Source of the DNA: Clostridia bacterium | Lineage (GTDB): Bacteria > Bacillota > Clostridia > UBA1381 | Length of the DNA: 64,000 bases | Direction of reading: 5' to 3' | Assembly: GCA_017415105.1 (NCBI GenBank) | Contig: JAFQJD010000030.1 | Span: 33,039 to 97,038, forward strand | Shown here: positions 10,146 through 18,009 of the stretch, in pieces | How positions within the stretch are numbered: position 1 is the stretch's first letter | Layout of the letters: every line of letters begins with the position of its first letter | Notes under the pieces: model-generated | Databases searched by the model: none | The model's input: only the letters and a program-made list of their open reading frames with translations | Told to the model about the DNA's origin: nothing | Translations under genes and position numbers: made by a program

Positions 10146-10775
10146 ATGAAAAAGTTTTTGATTTTAAGTTTAACATTGGTAATGGTTTTATTGTCAAGTG
10201 TATCAGTTTTTGCAGGTGATATTCCAGAAAGTTTATTGCATGAAAAAGGTGCATTGTTGTATTTTGGAGATGTTCTTGTATATGACCCTGAATATGTAAG
10301 TGAAACAGGAGATAAAGGATATATCGAACTTGCTGTTGGAACAATTATTAAAGGTGAACAAGGCGGTAAGAGAACAGCATATTCAGATATTGAAACAGTT
10401 GGTGAGTTTGAAATAGTACCTCAAGGTACATATCTATTTGCATATCTAAATGAGAACAATCCTGTTTATGTAATGGAAACAACAAGTGAAGATACCAAAA
10501 CATTAGAGATTAAGAACATTCATAGTGAACATCAGTTTAAGCGCTTGGAACAATATCTAAATGAGGGTAAGTTTGAACTTGTAGAAGAAACAGCAGACAT
10601 TTCAACAACTGAAACTCAAACAAGCGATACAGATACAGCACCACAGATTGATATGGAAGAAGACCACCAAGATTTTATTTCTCAAAATCTTATTAAGTAC
10701 ATTGTTGCAGGTGCAGTAGTTCTTGTTGTTTTAATATTGAGTGCAATACTAATAATCAAAAGAAAGTCTAAATAA
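10146..10775 (+). CDS. IS-borne exported, membrane-anchored protein of unknown function
   Basis: A 209-aa cargo protein inside the IS. It has a clear signal peptide (MKKFLILSLTL..., cleavage likely after Ala23), an exported domain of about 120 residues containing GALLYFGDVLVYDPEYV and an EIVPQGTYLFAYLNENN segment, a Thr/Ser/Asp-rich spacer (about 147-170), and one C-terminal membrane helix (about 183-204) ending in KRKSK. This implies a type I topology with the domain outside the cell. An AAGGAG site and its own promoter precede it and a strong terminator follows. I do not recognise the domain. It is not needed for transposition by known IS1595 members and may be a fitness or surface-interaction gene. 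Confidence 0.8.
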   Translation: MKKFLILSLTLVMVLLSSVSVFAGDIPESLLHEKGALLYFGDVLVYDPEYVSETGDKGYIELAVGTIIKGEQGGKRTAYSDIETVGEFEIVPQGTYLFAYLNENNPVYVMETTSEDTKTLEIKNIHSEHQFKRLEQYLNEGKFELVEETADISTTETQTSDTDTAPQIDMEEDHQDFISQNLIKYIVAGAVVLVVLILSAILIIKRKSK

Positions 10776-10802
10776 GTTTAATCAATAGTATACGTTTCAA
10801 GT

Positions 10803-10838
10803 GGAGCAAGGTAGAATATGCCTTGCTCCTTTTCTTTT
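10803..10838 (+). terminator. intrinsic terminator of IS cargo gene
   Basis: Perfect stem ggagcaagg / ccttgctcc with a 9-nt loop, followed by TTTTCTTTT. Confidence 0.88.
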
Positions 10839-10884
10839 GCCAATAAATATTTATAAAGAATGAATAAAAATGTCAATTATGCAT

Positions 10885-10909
10885 ATCAATACTTATCTCG
10901 TACAGAGAG
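10885..10909. repeat. right terminal inverted repeat of IS1595-type element
   Basis: 25 bp beginning atcaatacttatctcg, exact inverse of 8588-8612. Confidence 0.92.
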
Positions 10910-10917
10910 AATCTATT
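10910..10917. repeat. 8-bp target-site duplication, right copy
   Basis: aatctatt, identical to 8580-8587. Confidence 0.9.
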
Positions 10918-11102
10918 TTATACTTAACAGTGAGTTAAAAGAAGAACTTACAGAATTCTATAAGACAACCTGTAAGAAGAACGATATACCCGTAATTGAA
11001 CTTCACGACATAGATAAAAGGAACGGACACCCGACAATAAAGGGAATGGAACAGCTGAAGAATCAGGTATTTGATTTTATTAAAGCTGATTTCGAAAACT
11101 GA
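10918..11102 (+). pseudogene. SGNH/GDSL hydrolase, 3' part (split by IS)
   Basis: C-terminal remainder of the hydrolase begun at 8095. Joined after position 8587, the frame continues as YFILNSELKEELTEFY and ends after 61 more codons. It carries the family's last block with the catalytic His in NGHPT (about residue 202 of the rebuilt protein) and the nearby Asp residues in DIDKR. An ATG inside the IS end (10860) opens the same frame, but it has no good ribosome site, so I do not regard it as a natural gene start. Confidence 0.85.
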
Positions 11103-11118
11103 TGTAAAACAATATATG

Positions 11119-11148
11119 GAAGCCACCCGGAGTTAAATGGGTGGCTTC
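11119..11148 (+). terminator. hairpin between SGNH gene and lysR
   Basis: Perfect 10-bp stem gaagccaccc / gggtggcttc with a 10-nt loop, between the convergent ends of the hydrolase and the LysR gene. The T-tract is weak. It probably terminates in one or both directions. Confidence 0.6.
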
Positions 11149-11162
11149 TGTCGTTATACTCT

Positions 11163-12011
11163 TTATAATGCCTTGCTTTTTAAAAACTGCAGAAAATCCT
11201 TTATATTTCCTTGTGCTGTTTGAGTTTTATAAAAAACGTAAACCGATTGTCTTGCTATAAAATCAGTAACGTCAAGGGCTGTCAGGCTGTTGTTTTTTGA
11301 TTCTAAGGTATCGGTTCTGCCGACACCAATGCCAACTCCGGCTTCAATATATTTGTTATAGCAGAGCAGGTCGTTTGTATGTATAACGAAATTTGGTGTA
11401 AACCCCTCATTCCGGCAGGCTTTAAGTAACATTTTATGAGTATTCGTGTTTTCTCCTGTTGAAATAAACGGTTGATTCCATAACTCTTTGAGACGCAACT
11501 TCTTGCCTGCTAAAGGACTTAGAGATGATACCAAAAGGAAAATACGTCTGTTGCAGAATTCAAAGCTTTCATAGTTGATATAGCTGTCAGATTTATCATC
11601 AATAATTATATCATAATCATCCATATTCTCGTCCGTGAAGTTAAATATAGTCTTAAACGACACATCGGGATGCATAGAACTATATTCAATAATATGCTCT
11701 GCGATTTCATTTCTTATGGCACGGACTGATATTTTAATTTCCTGCTTGTCCTCGGTTTTGGGGGATAAAGACTGAACAACATTATTTAATTCATCAAAAA
11801 TCATACAAAGAGAATTTTGCAGTTTTTTTCCGTTTTCATTAAGTTCAATACGGTTGCTGTATCTGTTAAATAAAGTGCAGTTAAGCTCATTTTCAAGGCG
11901 TTTTATCGAGGCTGAAACCGATGTTAACGGTACCATATATTTTTCAGCAGTTTTTGAAAAGCTTTGGTTTATTGCACTTTCATAAAAATAACGAAGCTGT
12001 AGTATTTCCAT
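11163..12011 (-). CDS. LysR-family transcriptional regulator
   Basis: DNA-binding regulator of 282 aa. The N-terminal winged HTH is clear (LRYFYESAINQSFSKTAEK, then VSASIKRLENELNCTLFNR). The rest is a ligand-binding domain, weakly conserved as usual. I place the start at 12011, not at the ATG 27 bases upstream, because an AAAGGAG site lies about 8 bases before it and the protein then starts MEILQLRYF as in the family. It faces away from an M20 peptidase gene across a 140-bp shared region and probably controls that gene and itself. Inducer unknown. Confidence 0.9.
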   Translation of the reverse strand: MEILQLRYFYESAINQSFSKTAEKYMVPLTSVSASIKRLENELNCTLFNRYSNRIELNENGKKLQNSLCMIFDELNNVVQSLSPKTEDKQEIKISVRAIRNEIAEHIIEYSSMHPDVSFKTIFNFTDENMDDYDIIIDDKSDSYINYESFEFCNRRIFLLVSSLSPLAGKKLRLKELWNQPFISTGENTNTHKMLLKACRNEGFTPNFVIHTNDLLCYNKYIEAGVGIGVGRTDTLESKNNSLTALDVTDFIARQSVYVFYKTQTAQGNIKDFLQFLKSKAL

Positions 12012-12042
12012 TTTAATTGCTCCTTTAAGATAATCCAAGTAT

Positions 12043-12071
12043 ATTATACATCACTTTTAAAAGTAATGCAA
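12043..12071 (-). promoter_or_regulatory. lysR promoter with internal palindrome
   Basis: Reading on the minus strand: TTGCAT, 17-bp spacer, TATAAT. The spacer holds a perfect 12-bp palindrome acttttaaaagt (12053-12064), well placed for self-repression. Confidence 0.7.
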
Positions 12072-12151
12072 GATAAATTTATCTAATTATTTACAATTAT
12101 ATATTAAGGGCGTATAATTTAACTTGAAGTAATTATGGAAGTGTGATTTAT

Positions 12152-13294
12152 ATGGATAACGAAATTTTTTATTTTATAGACAGTAAAAAAGAAGAATATA
12201 TTGAGTTTTTGGAAAATATCTGTTCTTTTGAGGCTACGGCAAGAGATAAAACCGAACTTGACAGGATGGCAGATTTCATTGAAGGTTTTGCTAAGGCAAA
12301 GGGCTTTTCTGTAAAAAGGACAAAGTTTTCAGAGTGTGGCGACTTTTTAACCATAGACCTGAATGAAGGGCAGGAAAAGGGAAGCATGTTCCTTGCACAT
12401 ATGGATACTGTACATAGAAAGAGTTTGTTTGGTTATCCCTGTGTAAAGATTAAAAACTGTCGTATGACGGCACCCGGAGCGATTGACTGCAAAGGCGGAA
12501 TAGCAATCGCTATTCTTACAATGGAAGCATTGCAAAAATGCGGATATAAGAAACATACACGGCTTATACTGACATCTGATGAAGAAATATCTAACATTTT
12601 AGGTGGGGAAAAGGAAAAGGAGTTTTTTAGAAATTCTGTTAAAGGTTTCAGGTATGCTTTAAATTGTGAAACCACAAGAGAGAATGAGGTGGTTGTTTCA
12701 AGAAAAGGTATTCTGCGTAAGAAAATTACAATAAACGGTATAGGCGGACATTCCGGTATTGATTATTTTAATGCTTCAAGTGCCGTTCTTGAAGCTTCGC
12801 ATAAAATAGTCAAGCTTGAGAGTAACAGCAGAGAAAGTGGTGCGACATATAACTGTAGTATAATAAATGGTGGCAGTGCAGGGAATTGCATACCAGATAA
12901 ATGTTCATTTACAGTTGATATAAGAGCAAGAAAACAGAGCGATTTAAAAGAAGCGGAAAAATTCGTTCAGGAAATTGCTGATACAAGCTTTGTTGCGGGT
13001 ACAATATCATCCGTAAAAACAATAAGCTCACGTATTCCAATGGAAAGAAATGCCGATACAGATAATTTGTTCAATAAATTTCAAAAAATCAGCAAAAAAT
13101 ACGGTTTAGGTAATCTTATTCCGGTTGAATCCGGTGGCGGTTCGGATTCGGCATACACGCAGGCGGCAGGAGTGCCAAGCCTGTGCGGATTAGGCGGAGA
13201 GGGCGACTTCTGTCATACAAATAAAGAATATATTGAGTTGGATTCAATTACTAAAAGGGCAAAATTACTTACTGCATTTTGTTTGGGATTTTGA
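12152..13294 (+). CDS. M20-family metallopeptidase (glutamate carboxypeptidase-like)
   Basis: Zinc-dependent amidohydrolase/peptidase. Metal-site motifs: LAHMDTVH (near 80), GAIDCKGG (near 110) and TSDEEI (near 135), with GIGGHSG of the lid domain and the late GEGDFCHTNKEYI segment. ATG at 12152 is preferred over the GTG at 12143 because GGAAG then sits at a suitable distance. The product is 380 aa, normal for M20. It is divergent from the LysR gene, its likely regulator. A TATAAT at 12113-12118 is a possible -10, but its -35 is weak. The substrate, perhaps a dipeptide or N-acyl amino acid, is not evident. Confidence 0.87.
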   Translation: MDNEIFYFIDSKKEEYIEFLENICSFEATARDKTELDRMADFIEGFAKAKGFSVKRTKFSECGDFLTIDLNEGQEKGSMFLAHMDTVHRKSLFGYPCVKIKNCRMTAPGAIDCKGGIAIAILTMEALQKCGYKKHTRLILTSDEEISNILGGEKEKEFFRNSVKGFRYALNCETTRENEVVVSRKGILRKKITINGIGGHSGIDYFNASSAVLEASHKIVKLESNSRESGATYNCSIINGGSAGNCIPDKCSFTVDIRARKQSDLKEAEKFVQEIADTSFVAGTISSVKTISSRIPMERNADTDNLFNKFQKISKKYGLGNLIPVESGGGSDSAYTQAAGVPSLCGLGGEGDFCHTNKEYIELDSITKRAKLLTAFCLGF

Positions 13295-13401
13295 AAGGCT
13301 TTCAAAAATGTCAGCTCATTTAAAAACAGTAATCATAACCGATGAAAGAGGGTTTGGAATAGTTGAGATATAATTATAAATACTGGAATATAAAAGATAA
13401 A

Positions 13402-13424
13402 GGGCATACGCAATGCGTATGCCC
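13402..13424. terminator. intrinsic terminator between M20 gene and phosphohexomutase
   Basis: 10-bp perfect stem gggcatacgc / gcgtatgccc. On the minus strand it is followed by TTTATCTTTT, so it mainly ends the phosphohexomutase transcript. It may also stop the M20 transcript. Confidence 0.75.
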
Positions 13425-13434
13425 GTTTAATATA

Positions 13435-15168
13435 TCATACCAAACCAACCTTGGTTTCAGCATCGGCTACAATACCGTCGATGATTGCTTGTGCCTCATC
13501 AACTGAACCGGCAGATGTGCCGAGATACAGCTTGATTTTCGGCTCTGTACCTGACGGACGAACAATGAAATATGATTTCTCATCCGCAAGGTCAAACCGT
13601 AATACGTTTGATTTCGGAAGCCCCTCAAGCGGTTTTACAGTGCCGCATTTATAGCTGATTGTCTGTGTAAGATAGTCAGTTGTTTTTATAACCTCAAGTC
13701 CGTTTATAACTGTCGGAGCATTATCTCGCAAATCGTTAAGGATTTTTGCCATTTTCTCCATACCGTCCTTGCCGGGCATTGTGTAGGAGTTTGTCTGCTC
13801 AACAAAGTAGCCGTATTTCTTGTAAATATCCTGCATAGCCTCGTAAAGCGACTTGCCCTTTGTCTTATAGTATGCCGCCATTTCAGCAATAAGCATTGAT
13901 GCAACTGCGGCGTCTTTATCACGTGCGTGTGTGCCGACAAGGTAACCGTAGCTTTCTTCAAAACCAATCAGATATGTATGGTTTTTCTTTTCATCAAACT
14001 CGGTCATTTTCTCGCCGATATACTTAAAGCCTGTGAATACGTTCATTATCTCAATGCCGTAGCTTTCTGCAATCTTTGCGGCAAGCTCAGTGGTAACGAT
14101 TGTTTTTATAACAACACCGTCTTTGGGGAGAGTGCCCTGCTCTGTTTTTGAACGCAGGATATACTCAACCAAAAGTGCACCGGTCTGGTTACCTGTAAGA
14201 GTCCTGTAGACACCCTCAGCATCACGTACAACTATGCCGACACGGTCACAGTCAGGGTCAGTGCCGATAATAACATCAACATCGTTTTCCTTTGCCATCT
14301 CGATTGCAATGGTGAAGGCTTCTTTGTTTTCTGGGTTAGGTGATACGACTGTGGGGAAGTTACCGTCCTCTGTATCCTGCTCCTTAACCACAAGCACATT
14401 CTTAAATCCTATTCTTTTCAGGATTTCCTTAACAGGACGTGAGCCTGTACCGTGAAGCGGTGTATAGATAAGCTTGAATGTATCTGCAACCTCTTTAACT
14501 GCATCAGGGTTTAACTGCTGTTTCTGTATAGTCTGCAAGAACTGCTCATTGAGTTCTGCACCCACATATTCAACCATACCGTTTGCTAAAGCATCAGGAA
14601 GCTCCATATACTCAATAGAGAATATATCTGTTCTTTCCATTTCATCAATAACAATCTGTACAGCCTCAGGCGGTAACTGACCACCGTCAGGGCCATAAAC
14701 CTTGTAGCCGTTATACTCTTTCGGATTATGTGATGCTGTAATCATAACACCTGCAGCACAGCCGAGGGTGCGTATACCAAACGATACCTCCGGCACTGAA
14801 TGAACAGTATCAAAAAGGAACACCTTAATTCCCGAATTTGCAAGAACCTTTGCAGTTTCTTCTGCAAACTCACGTGACATTATACGTGTATCATAGCCTA
14901 TTAACACACCTTTTCTTTTAGCTGCTTCGCCCTCTTTGTTTACGTATGCCGCAACGCCTGCTGTAGCGTGGCGTACATTGTATATATTTAGTCTGTTAGT
15001 ACCTATACCAAGAACGCCTCTCATACCTGCTGTACCGAATTCAAGGTCACGGTAGAAACGGTCCTCAAGCTCTTTCGTATTTCCCTTAACCTCAGAAAGT
15101 TCCCGTTTGTCAGCATCGGACAAAGCCTCTGATGCAATCCATTTTTCGTAGTTTTCCAAATAATCCAT
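13435..15168 (-). CDS. phosphoglucomutase/phosphomannomutase
   Basis: Alpha-D-phosphohexomutase interconverting hexose 1- and 6-phosphates (577 aa, matching the PgcA-type bacterial enzymes). The phosphoserine loop is TASHNPKEYNG with Ser146, the metal loop is GTDPDCDRVG (near 305), the sugar-binding loop is GFEESYGYL, and the phosphate-binding loop is RPSGTEPKIKLY near the end. It stands alone with its own promoter and terminator. It probably links glycolysis to glycan precursor synthesis. Confidence 0.93.
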   Translation of the reverse strand: MDYLENYEKWIASEALSDADKRELSEVKGNTKELEDRFYRDLEFGTAGMRGVLGIGTNRLNIYNVRHATAGVAAYVNKEGEAAKRKGVLIGYDTRIMSREFAEETAKVLANSGIKVFLFDTVHSVPEVSFGIRTLGCAAGVMITASHNPKEYNGYKVYGPDGGQLPPEAVQIVIDEMERTDIFSIEYMELPDALANGMVEYVGAELNEQFLQTIQKQQLNPDAVKEVADTFKLIYTPLHGTGSRPVKEILKRIGFKNVLVVKEQDTEDGNFPTVVSPNPENKEAFTIAIEMAKENDVDVIIGTDPDCDRVGIVVRDAEGVYRTLTGNQTGALLVEYILRSKTEQGTLPKDGVVIKTIVTTELAAKIAESYGIEIMNVFTGFKYIGEKMTEFDEKKNHTYLIGFEESYGYLVGTHARDKDAAVASMLIAEMAAYYKTKGKSLYEAMQDIYKKYGYFVEQTNSYTMPGKDGMEKMAKILNDLRDNAPTVINGLEVIKTTDYLTQTISYKCGTVKPLEGLPKSNVLRFDLADEKSYFIVRPSGTEPKIKLYLGTSAGSVDEAQAIIDGIVADAETKVGLV

Positions 15169-15199
15169 CTGTAAACCTGCCTTTCATAACTTTTTATAT

Positions 15200-15228
15200 A
15201 TTATATAACAAAATGGCATAATATTCAA
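15200..15228 (-). promoter_or_regulatory. promoter of phosphohexomutase gene
   Basis: Minus strand TTGAAT, 17-bp spacer, TATAAT, about 30 bases before the start codon. Confidence 0.68.
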
Positions 15229-15257
15229 GTAAAACCGAATAATTTCTTATAATTTTA

Positions 15258-15286
15258 TTTACATACCGTAAAATTTATGGTAAAAT
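15258..15286 (+). promoter_or_regulatory. promoter of ttcA-like gene
   Basis: TTTACA, 17-bp spacer, TAAAAT with TGG before it, followed by a GAGGAGAGA ribosome site. Divergent from the phosphohexomutase promoter 30 bases away. Confidence 0.7.
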
Positions 15287-15312
15287 GATATCAGATAGAG
15301 GAGAGATACATA

Positions 15313-16026
15313 ATGAAACGAATAGTAAGTCTTGTAAGAAAAGCTGTCGATGAATACGGAATGATACGTGATAACGAAAGAGTTGCAGTCGGGGTATCCG
15401 GCGGTAAGGATTCAATGGTAATGCTTAATGCATTAGCACAGCTTTCTCACTATCATCCGGCAAATTTTACTGTGGTCGGAGTTGCAATTGACCCGGGCTT
15501 TGGCGGAGATTATACAATCGTCGAAGATTTTGCAAAAGAAATCGGCGTTGAGATGCACGTTAAAAAGACACAGCTTAAAGAGATAATATTTGATGAGAGA
15601 AAGGAGCAGAGCCCGTGCTCGCTCTGTTCAAAAATGCGACGTGGTGCACTGAATGATATGGCAAAGGAATACGGTTGTGATACACTCGCACTCGGTCATC
15701 ATTTGGACGATGTTTTAGAAACATTCTTTCTGTCGCTGCTCTATGAGGGCAGAGTGAATTGCTTTTCGCCGTTTACATACCTTGACCGATCGCGTGTTAC
15801 GCAGATACGACCGATGATATATGTACGTGAAACTGATATTAAAAGTGTTGTGAAACGACAGAATATTCCTGTTATGCCGAAGGTTTGTCCGGTTGACGGA
15901 ATAACTAAACGTGCAGATATGAAAGAAATAATACGTGACCTTGAAAAGAAAACTGCACCGGGGCTTAAAAAGCGACTCTTTCACGCAGTAGCATCAAGCG
16001 GAATAACGGGCTGGAAAGAATTTTAA
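15313..16026 (+). CDS. TtcA-family PP-loop tRNA thiolation enzyme
   Basis: ATP-pyrophosphatase of the TtcA/TtuA class, which makes 2-thiolated bases in tRNA with an iron-sulfur cluster. PP-loop SGGKDS at 29-34. Cluster cysteines C102 and C105 (PCSLC) and C192 (KVCPVDG) are all present, and LALGHHLDDVLETF is the typical helper motif. At 237 aa it is shorter than E. coli TtcA (about 310) but usual for Clostridia. The exact tRNA position modified is uncertain. Monocistronic, with a strong promoter of the next gene 5 bases past its stop. Confidence 0.85.
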   Translation: MKRIVSLVRKAVDEYGMIRDNERVAVGVSGGKDSMVMLNALAQLSHYHPANFTVVGVAIDPGFGGDYTIVEDFAKEIGVEMHVKKTQLKEIIFDERKEQSPCSLCSKMRRGALNDMAKEYGCDTLALGHHLDDVLETFFLSLLYEGRVNCFSPFTYLDRSRVTQIRPMIYVRETDIKSVVKRQNIPVMPKVCPVDGITKRADMKEIIRDLEKKTAPGLKKRLFHAVASSGITGWKEF

Positions 16027-16030
16027 GGTC

Positions 16031-16059
16031 TTGACAGACGGAAATAAACGATATATAAT
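16031..16059 (+). promoter_or_regulatory. promoter of acidic-tail membrane protein gene
   Basis: Full-consensus TTGACA, 17-bp spacer, TATAAT, suggesting strong constitutive expression. Confidence 0.78.
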
Positions 16060-16114
16060 TTAAGAAAGACATAGGGACCGACAGAACAATAATTATAAGA
16101 GGTGTGAGGTTGTT

Positions 16115-17230
16115 ATGGAAGATTTATTATGGAAGAAGAAATCAACTGAGCGTTTCAGGTATCTGATGCTGTTTTTTATACGTCTTGCAGAGGTTCTGAC
16201 GACAAGTATTATACCGTCAATTATCGGTATAATAATGGTATTCATAACTCCGAAGGTACGTGTTATGCAGGTGATGGAGTTTGTCTCACTTGTTGCGTTT
16301 TTGGGCGTAAGCTGTTTTTTCTGGGTAAGATATGTAAAGCATCGCCCGAAGCGTGTGGAGTTCTATGTTCTGAACGGTCTGGTTTATTTGTTGTATGCCG
16401 GACTGTCAGTTCTTGCGTATGCGATGTCAGATGTATATTTGTACTCAATACTCTTTTCTAACCTGCGTGGGTTTGAGATTTTTGGGGTAAAGACACTTGC
16501 ATCAATGATAAATTCGCATATTATCCTGATTCTCGGTATGATAATATCAGAAACCGTTGCACATTTTTATTATCTTCACAAAGCGAAGGTGATGGCAGAA
16601 AACGGTGCTGAAGAAGTCGAAATCAAGGAAAAAGAGGTTGTGCCTGAAAAGGATAACAGAGAGGTAAAATTCCTCACAGTTGATGAGGTTAATCTTGAAC
16701 TTGAACGTGAAATGCAAGAGGCAGCGGAGTTAATACGCAACGAGACGGAGAATGTATCTGATAAGAACTATGACGATGCGATGGTTCAGGGTGATGACGG
16801 TGAAATAAAGGAAGCTGTGCCGGATGACCCTGATAACGATATAGACGACACTGATTATGTTTCAGAGGCATATGCACGTGAAGAAATGAGCATTACACAG
16901 AACTACGATGTGGATTCACTGTGGAATGAAGAAATATACAAAAACCGTGAAAGGGCATCAGAGTACGGTGATGAGGTGTTTGATCCGGAAATGTTTGTAT
17001 CGGATGATGATACTTTGTGGGATGCGGACATGTATCGTGGAAGGGATGCATCAGCAGGTGTTGAGAGTGTGACGGATGAAGAGTGTTCTGACTGGGAAAT
17101 GCCGGATGATGAGGATGACGAACCGCTGTTTTATATAGAATATGATGATGAGCCGGAGGAATATATGTCAAACGGTCTTGAGGACTATGACAGTGACAGC
17201 CTCTGGGGTGATTTCACACAAGGACAGTAA
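16115..17230 (+). CDS. four-helix membrane protein with long acidic repeat tail
   Basis: Not recognised. Residues 1-155 hold about four membrane helices (roughly 16-43, 54-71, 84-104, 131-153). The remaining 215 residues form a very acidic, probably disordered cytoplasmic tail. The tail carries three copies of a short motif: DVDSLWNEEIYKNRE (265-279), DDDTLWDADMYRGRD (297-311) and DSDSLWGDF (359-367), that is D-x-D-S/T-L-W. Such repeats look like docking sites for a partner protein. It has a consensus promoter and ends at a bidirectional terminator shared with a convergent gene whose product has a strongly basic tail. Confidence 0.7.
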   Translation: MEDLLWKKKSTERFRYLMLFFIRLAEVLTTSIIPSIIGIIMVFITPKVRVMQVMEFVSLVAFLGVSCFFWVRYVKHRPKRVEFYVLNGLVYLLYAGLSVLAYAMSDVYLYSILFSNLRGFEIFGVKTLASMINSHIILILGMIISETVAHFYYLHKAKVMAENGAEEVEIKEKEVVPEKDNREVKFLTVDEVNLELEREMQEAAELIRNETENVSDKNYDDAMVQGDDGEIKEAVPDDPDNDIDDTDYVSEAYAREEMSITQNYDVDSLWNEEIYKNRERASEYGDEVFDPEMFVSDDDTLWDADMYRGRDASAGVESVTDEECSDWEMPDDEDDEPLFYIEYDDEPEEYMSNGLEDYDSDSLWGDFTQGQ

Positions 17231-17234
17231 AAAT

Positions 17235-17263
17235 AATCCGTCGGCTATGCCGACGGATTTTTC
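17235..17263. terminator. bidirectional intrinsic terminator
   Basis: 11-bp perfect stem aatccgtcggc / gccgacggatt with a 3-nt loop. TTTTTCTT follows on the plus strand and an A-rich stretch precedes it, so it can end both convergent transcripts. Confidence 0.85.
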
Positions 17264-17267
17264 TTGT

Positions 17268-17990
17268 TTATCTTCTGAAACGTCTGCGACGTTTGTTATT
17301 AAAGAGTGACGCGACAATATTTGCACTGCGGCGTTTATGCCCGCCGTAAAGACCTTTCATAAAGTTACCGCCGCCAAGCTTACGTTTGCCGACAAAAAGG
17401 CTTTGGAAAATACCACCGTGACTTCTTTTTGTTGTCATATTTGATGCGATAGCTTCAATTGACTGGACAAAGTTTTTCTGGTGCAGTTTTCCTGTACCTG
17501 AACTCATCATAGCACCGAGGTCAACAGAATGTGCTCGCTTTCCGCTTGACGCAATCATAGCTGACGGGTTAAAGTTAATACTCTTTGAGAACTCGTCGTT
17601 TGTGATTTTTACAATCAATACTGCGATTATGTAAAACAGTGATGCAAGTGTCATTGTCATAAGACGTATGTTAATCTGTAGCTGTGTAAAGAACAGTGTT
17701 ATTGACAAAAACAGTGGCCAGGCAAGCGTTATTACACCAAGGAAAACACGAAGGTTTAAGAGGTGGAGTGTTTTGTTTTTTATGATTGACAGTGCACCGG
17801 TTGTAGTTGTAAGAATAGAGCTGACAAAAACAAGGTACGAAAGCTGTACGCCGATAGTTTCGGTAACAGTATTTGCTTTGGTGTGCAGTGCATCGGTAAA
17901 CTCAAGGATACCGCATATGAGGTAAAAGAGACCAAGCAGAGCATCAATAACTGCCGCAACAAATAAAAGTTTGTTATGTTTGATATTCAT
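17268..17990 (-). CDS. four-helix membrane protein with basic C-terminal tail
   Basis: Not recognised. 240 aa. Four hydrophobic segments lie at about 9-32, 47-70, 77-101 and 110-129. The remaining 110 residues are polar and increasingly basic, ending KRRRRFRR and including GKRKLGGGN and GGHKRRSAN. The tail could bind acidic protein, nucleic acid or lipid head groups. It is the last gene of the minus-strand run dxs-tlyA-ispE-269aa-206aa-240aa (19-base gap upstream). No function assigned. Confidence 0.65.
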   Translation of the reverse strand: MNIKHNKLLFVAAVIDALLGLFYLICGILEFTDALHTKANTVTETIGVQLSYLVFVSSILTTTTGALSIIKNKTLHLLNLRVFLGVITLAWPLFLSITLFFTQLQINIRLMTMTLASLFYIIAVLIVKITNDEFSKSINFNPSAMIASSGKRAHSVDLGAMMSSGTGKLHQKNFVQSIEAIASNMTTKRSHGGIFQSLFVGKRKLGGGNFMKGLYGGHKRRSANIVASLFNNKRRRRFRR

Positions 17991-18009
17991 AGTAAAAATC
18001 CTCCAAAAA

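Larger units (their letters stand above)
8588..10909 (+). mobile_element. IS1595-family insertion sequence with cargo gene (2322 bp)
   Basis: Bounded by perfect 25-bp terminal inverted repeats (8588-8612 and 10885-10909) and an exact 8-bp direct repeat, inserted in an SGNH hydrolase gene. It holds an ISXO2-like transposase (8717-10033) and a second gene for an exported membrane protein (10146-10775) with its own promoter and terminator. Base and codon use differ from the neighbours: glutamine is mostly CAA here but mostly CAG in flanking genes, pointing to arrival from another host. Intact ends, intact transposase and exact target repeats suggest it could still be active. Confidence 0.92.

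Noticed and set aside
10860..11102. 80-codon frame as an independent gene
   Set aside because: Its first codons are the IS right end and the rest is the severed C-terminus of the SGNH hydrolase. No good ribosome site.
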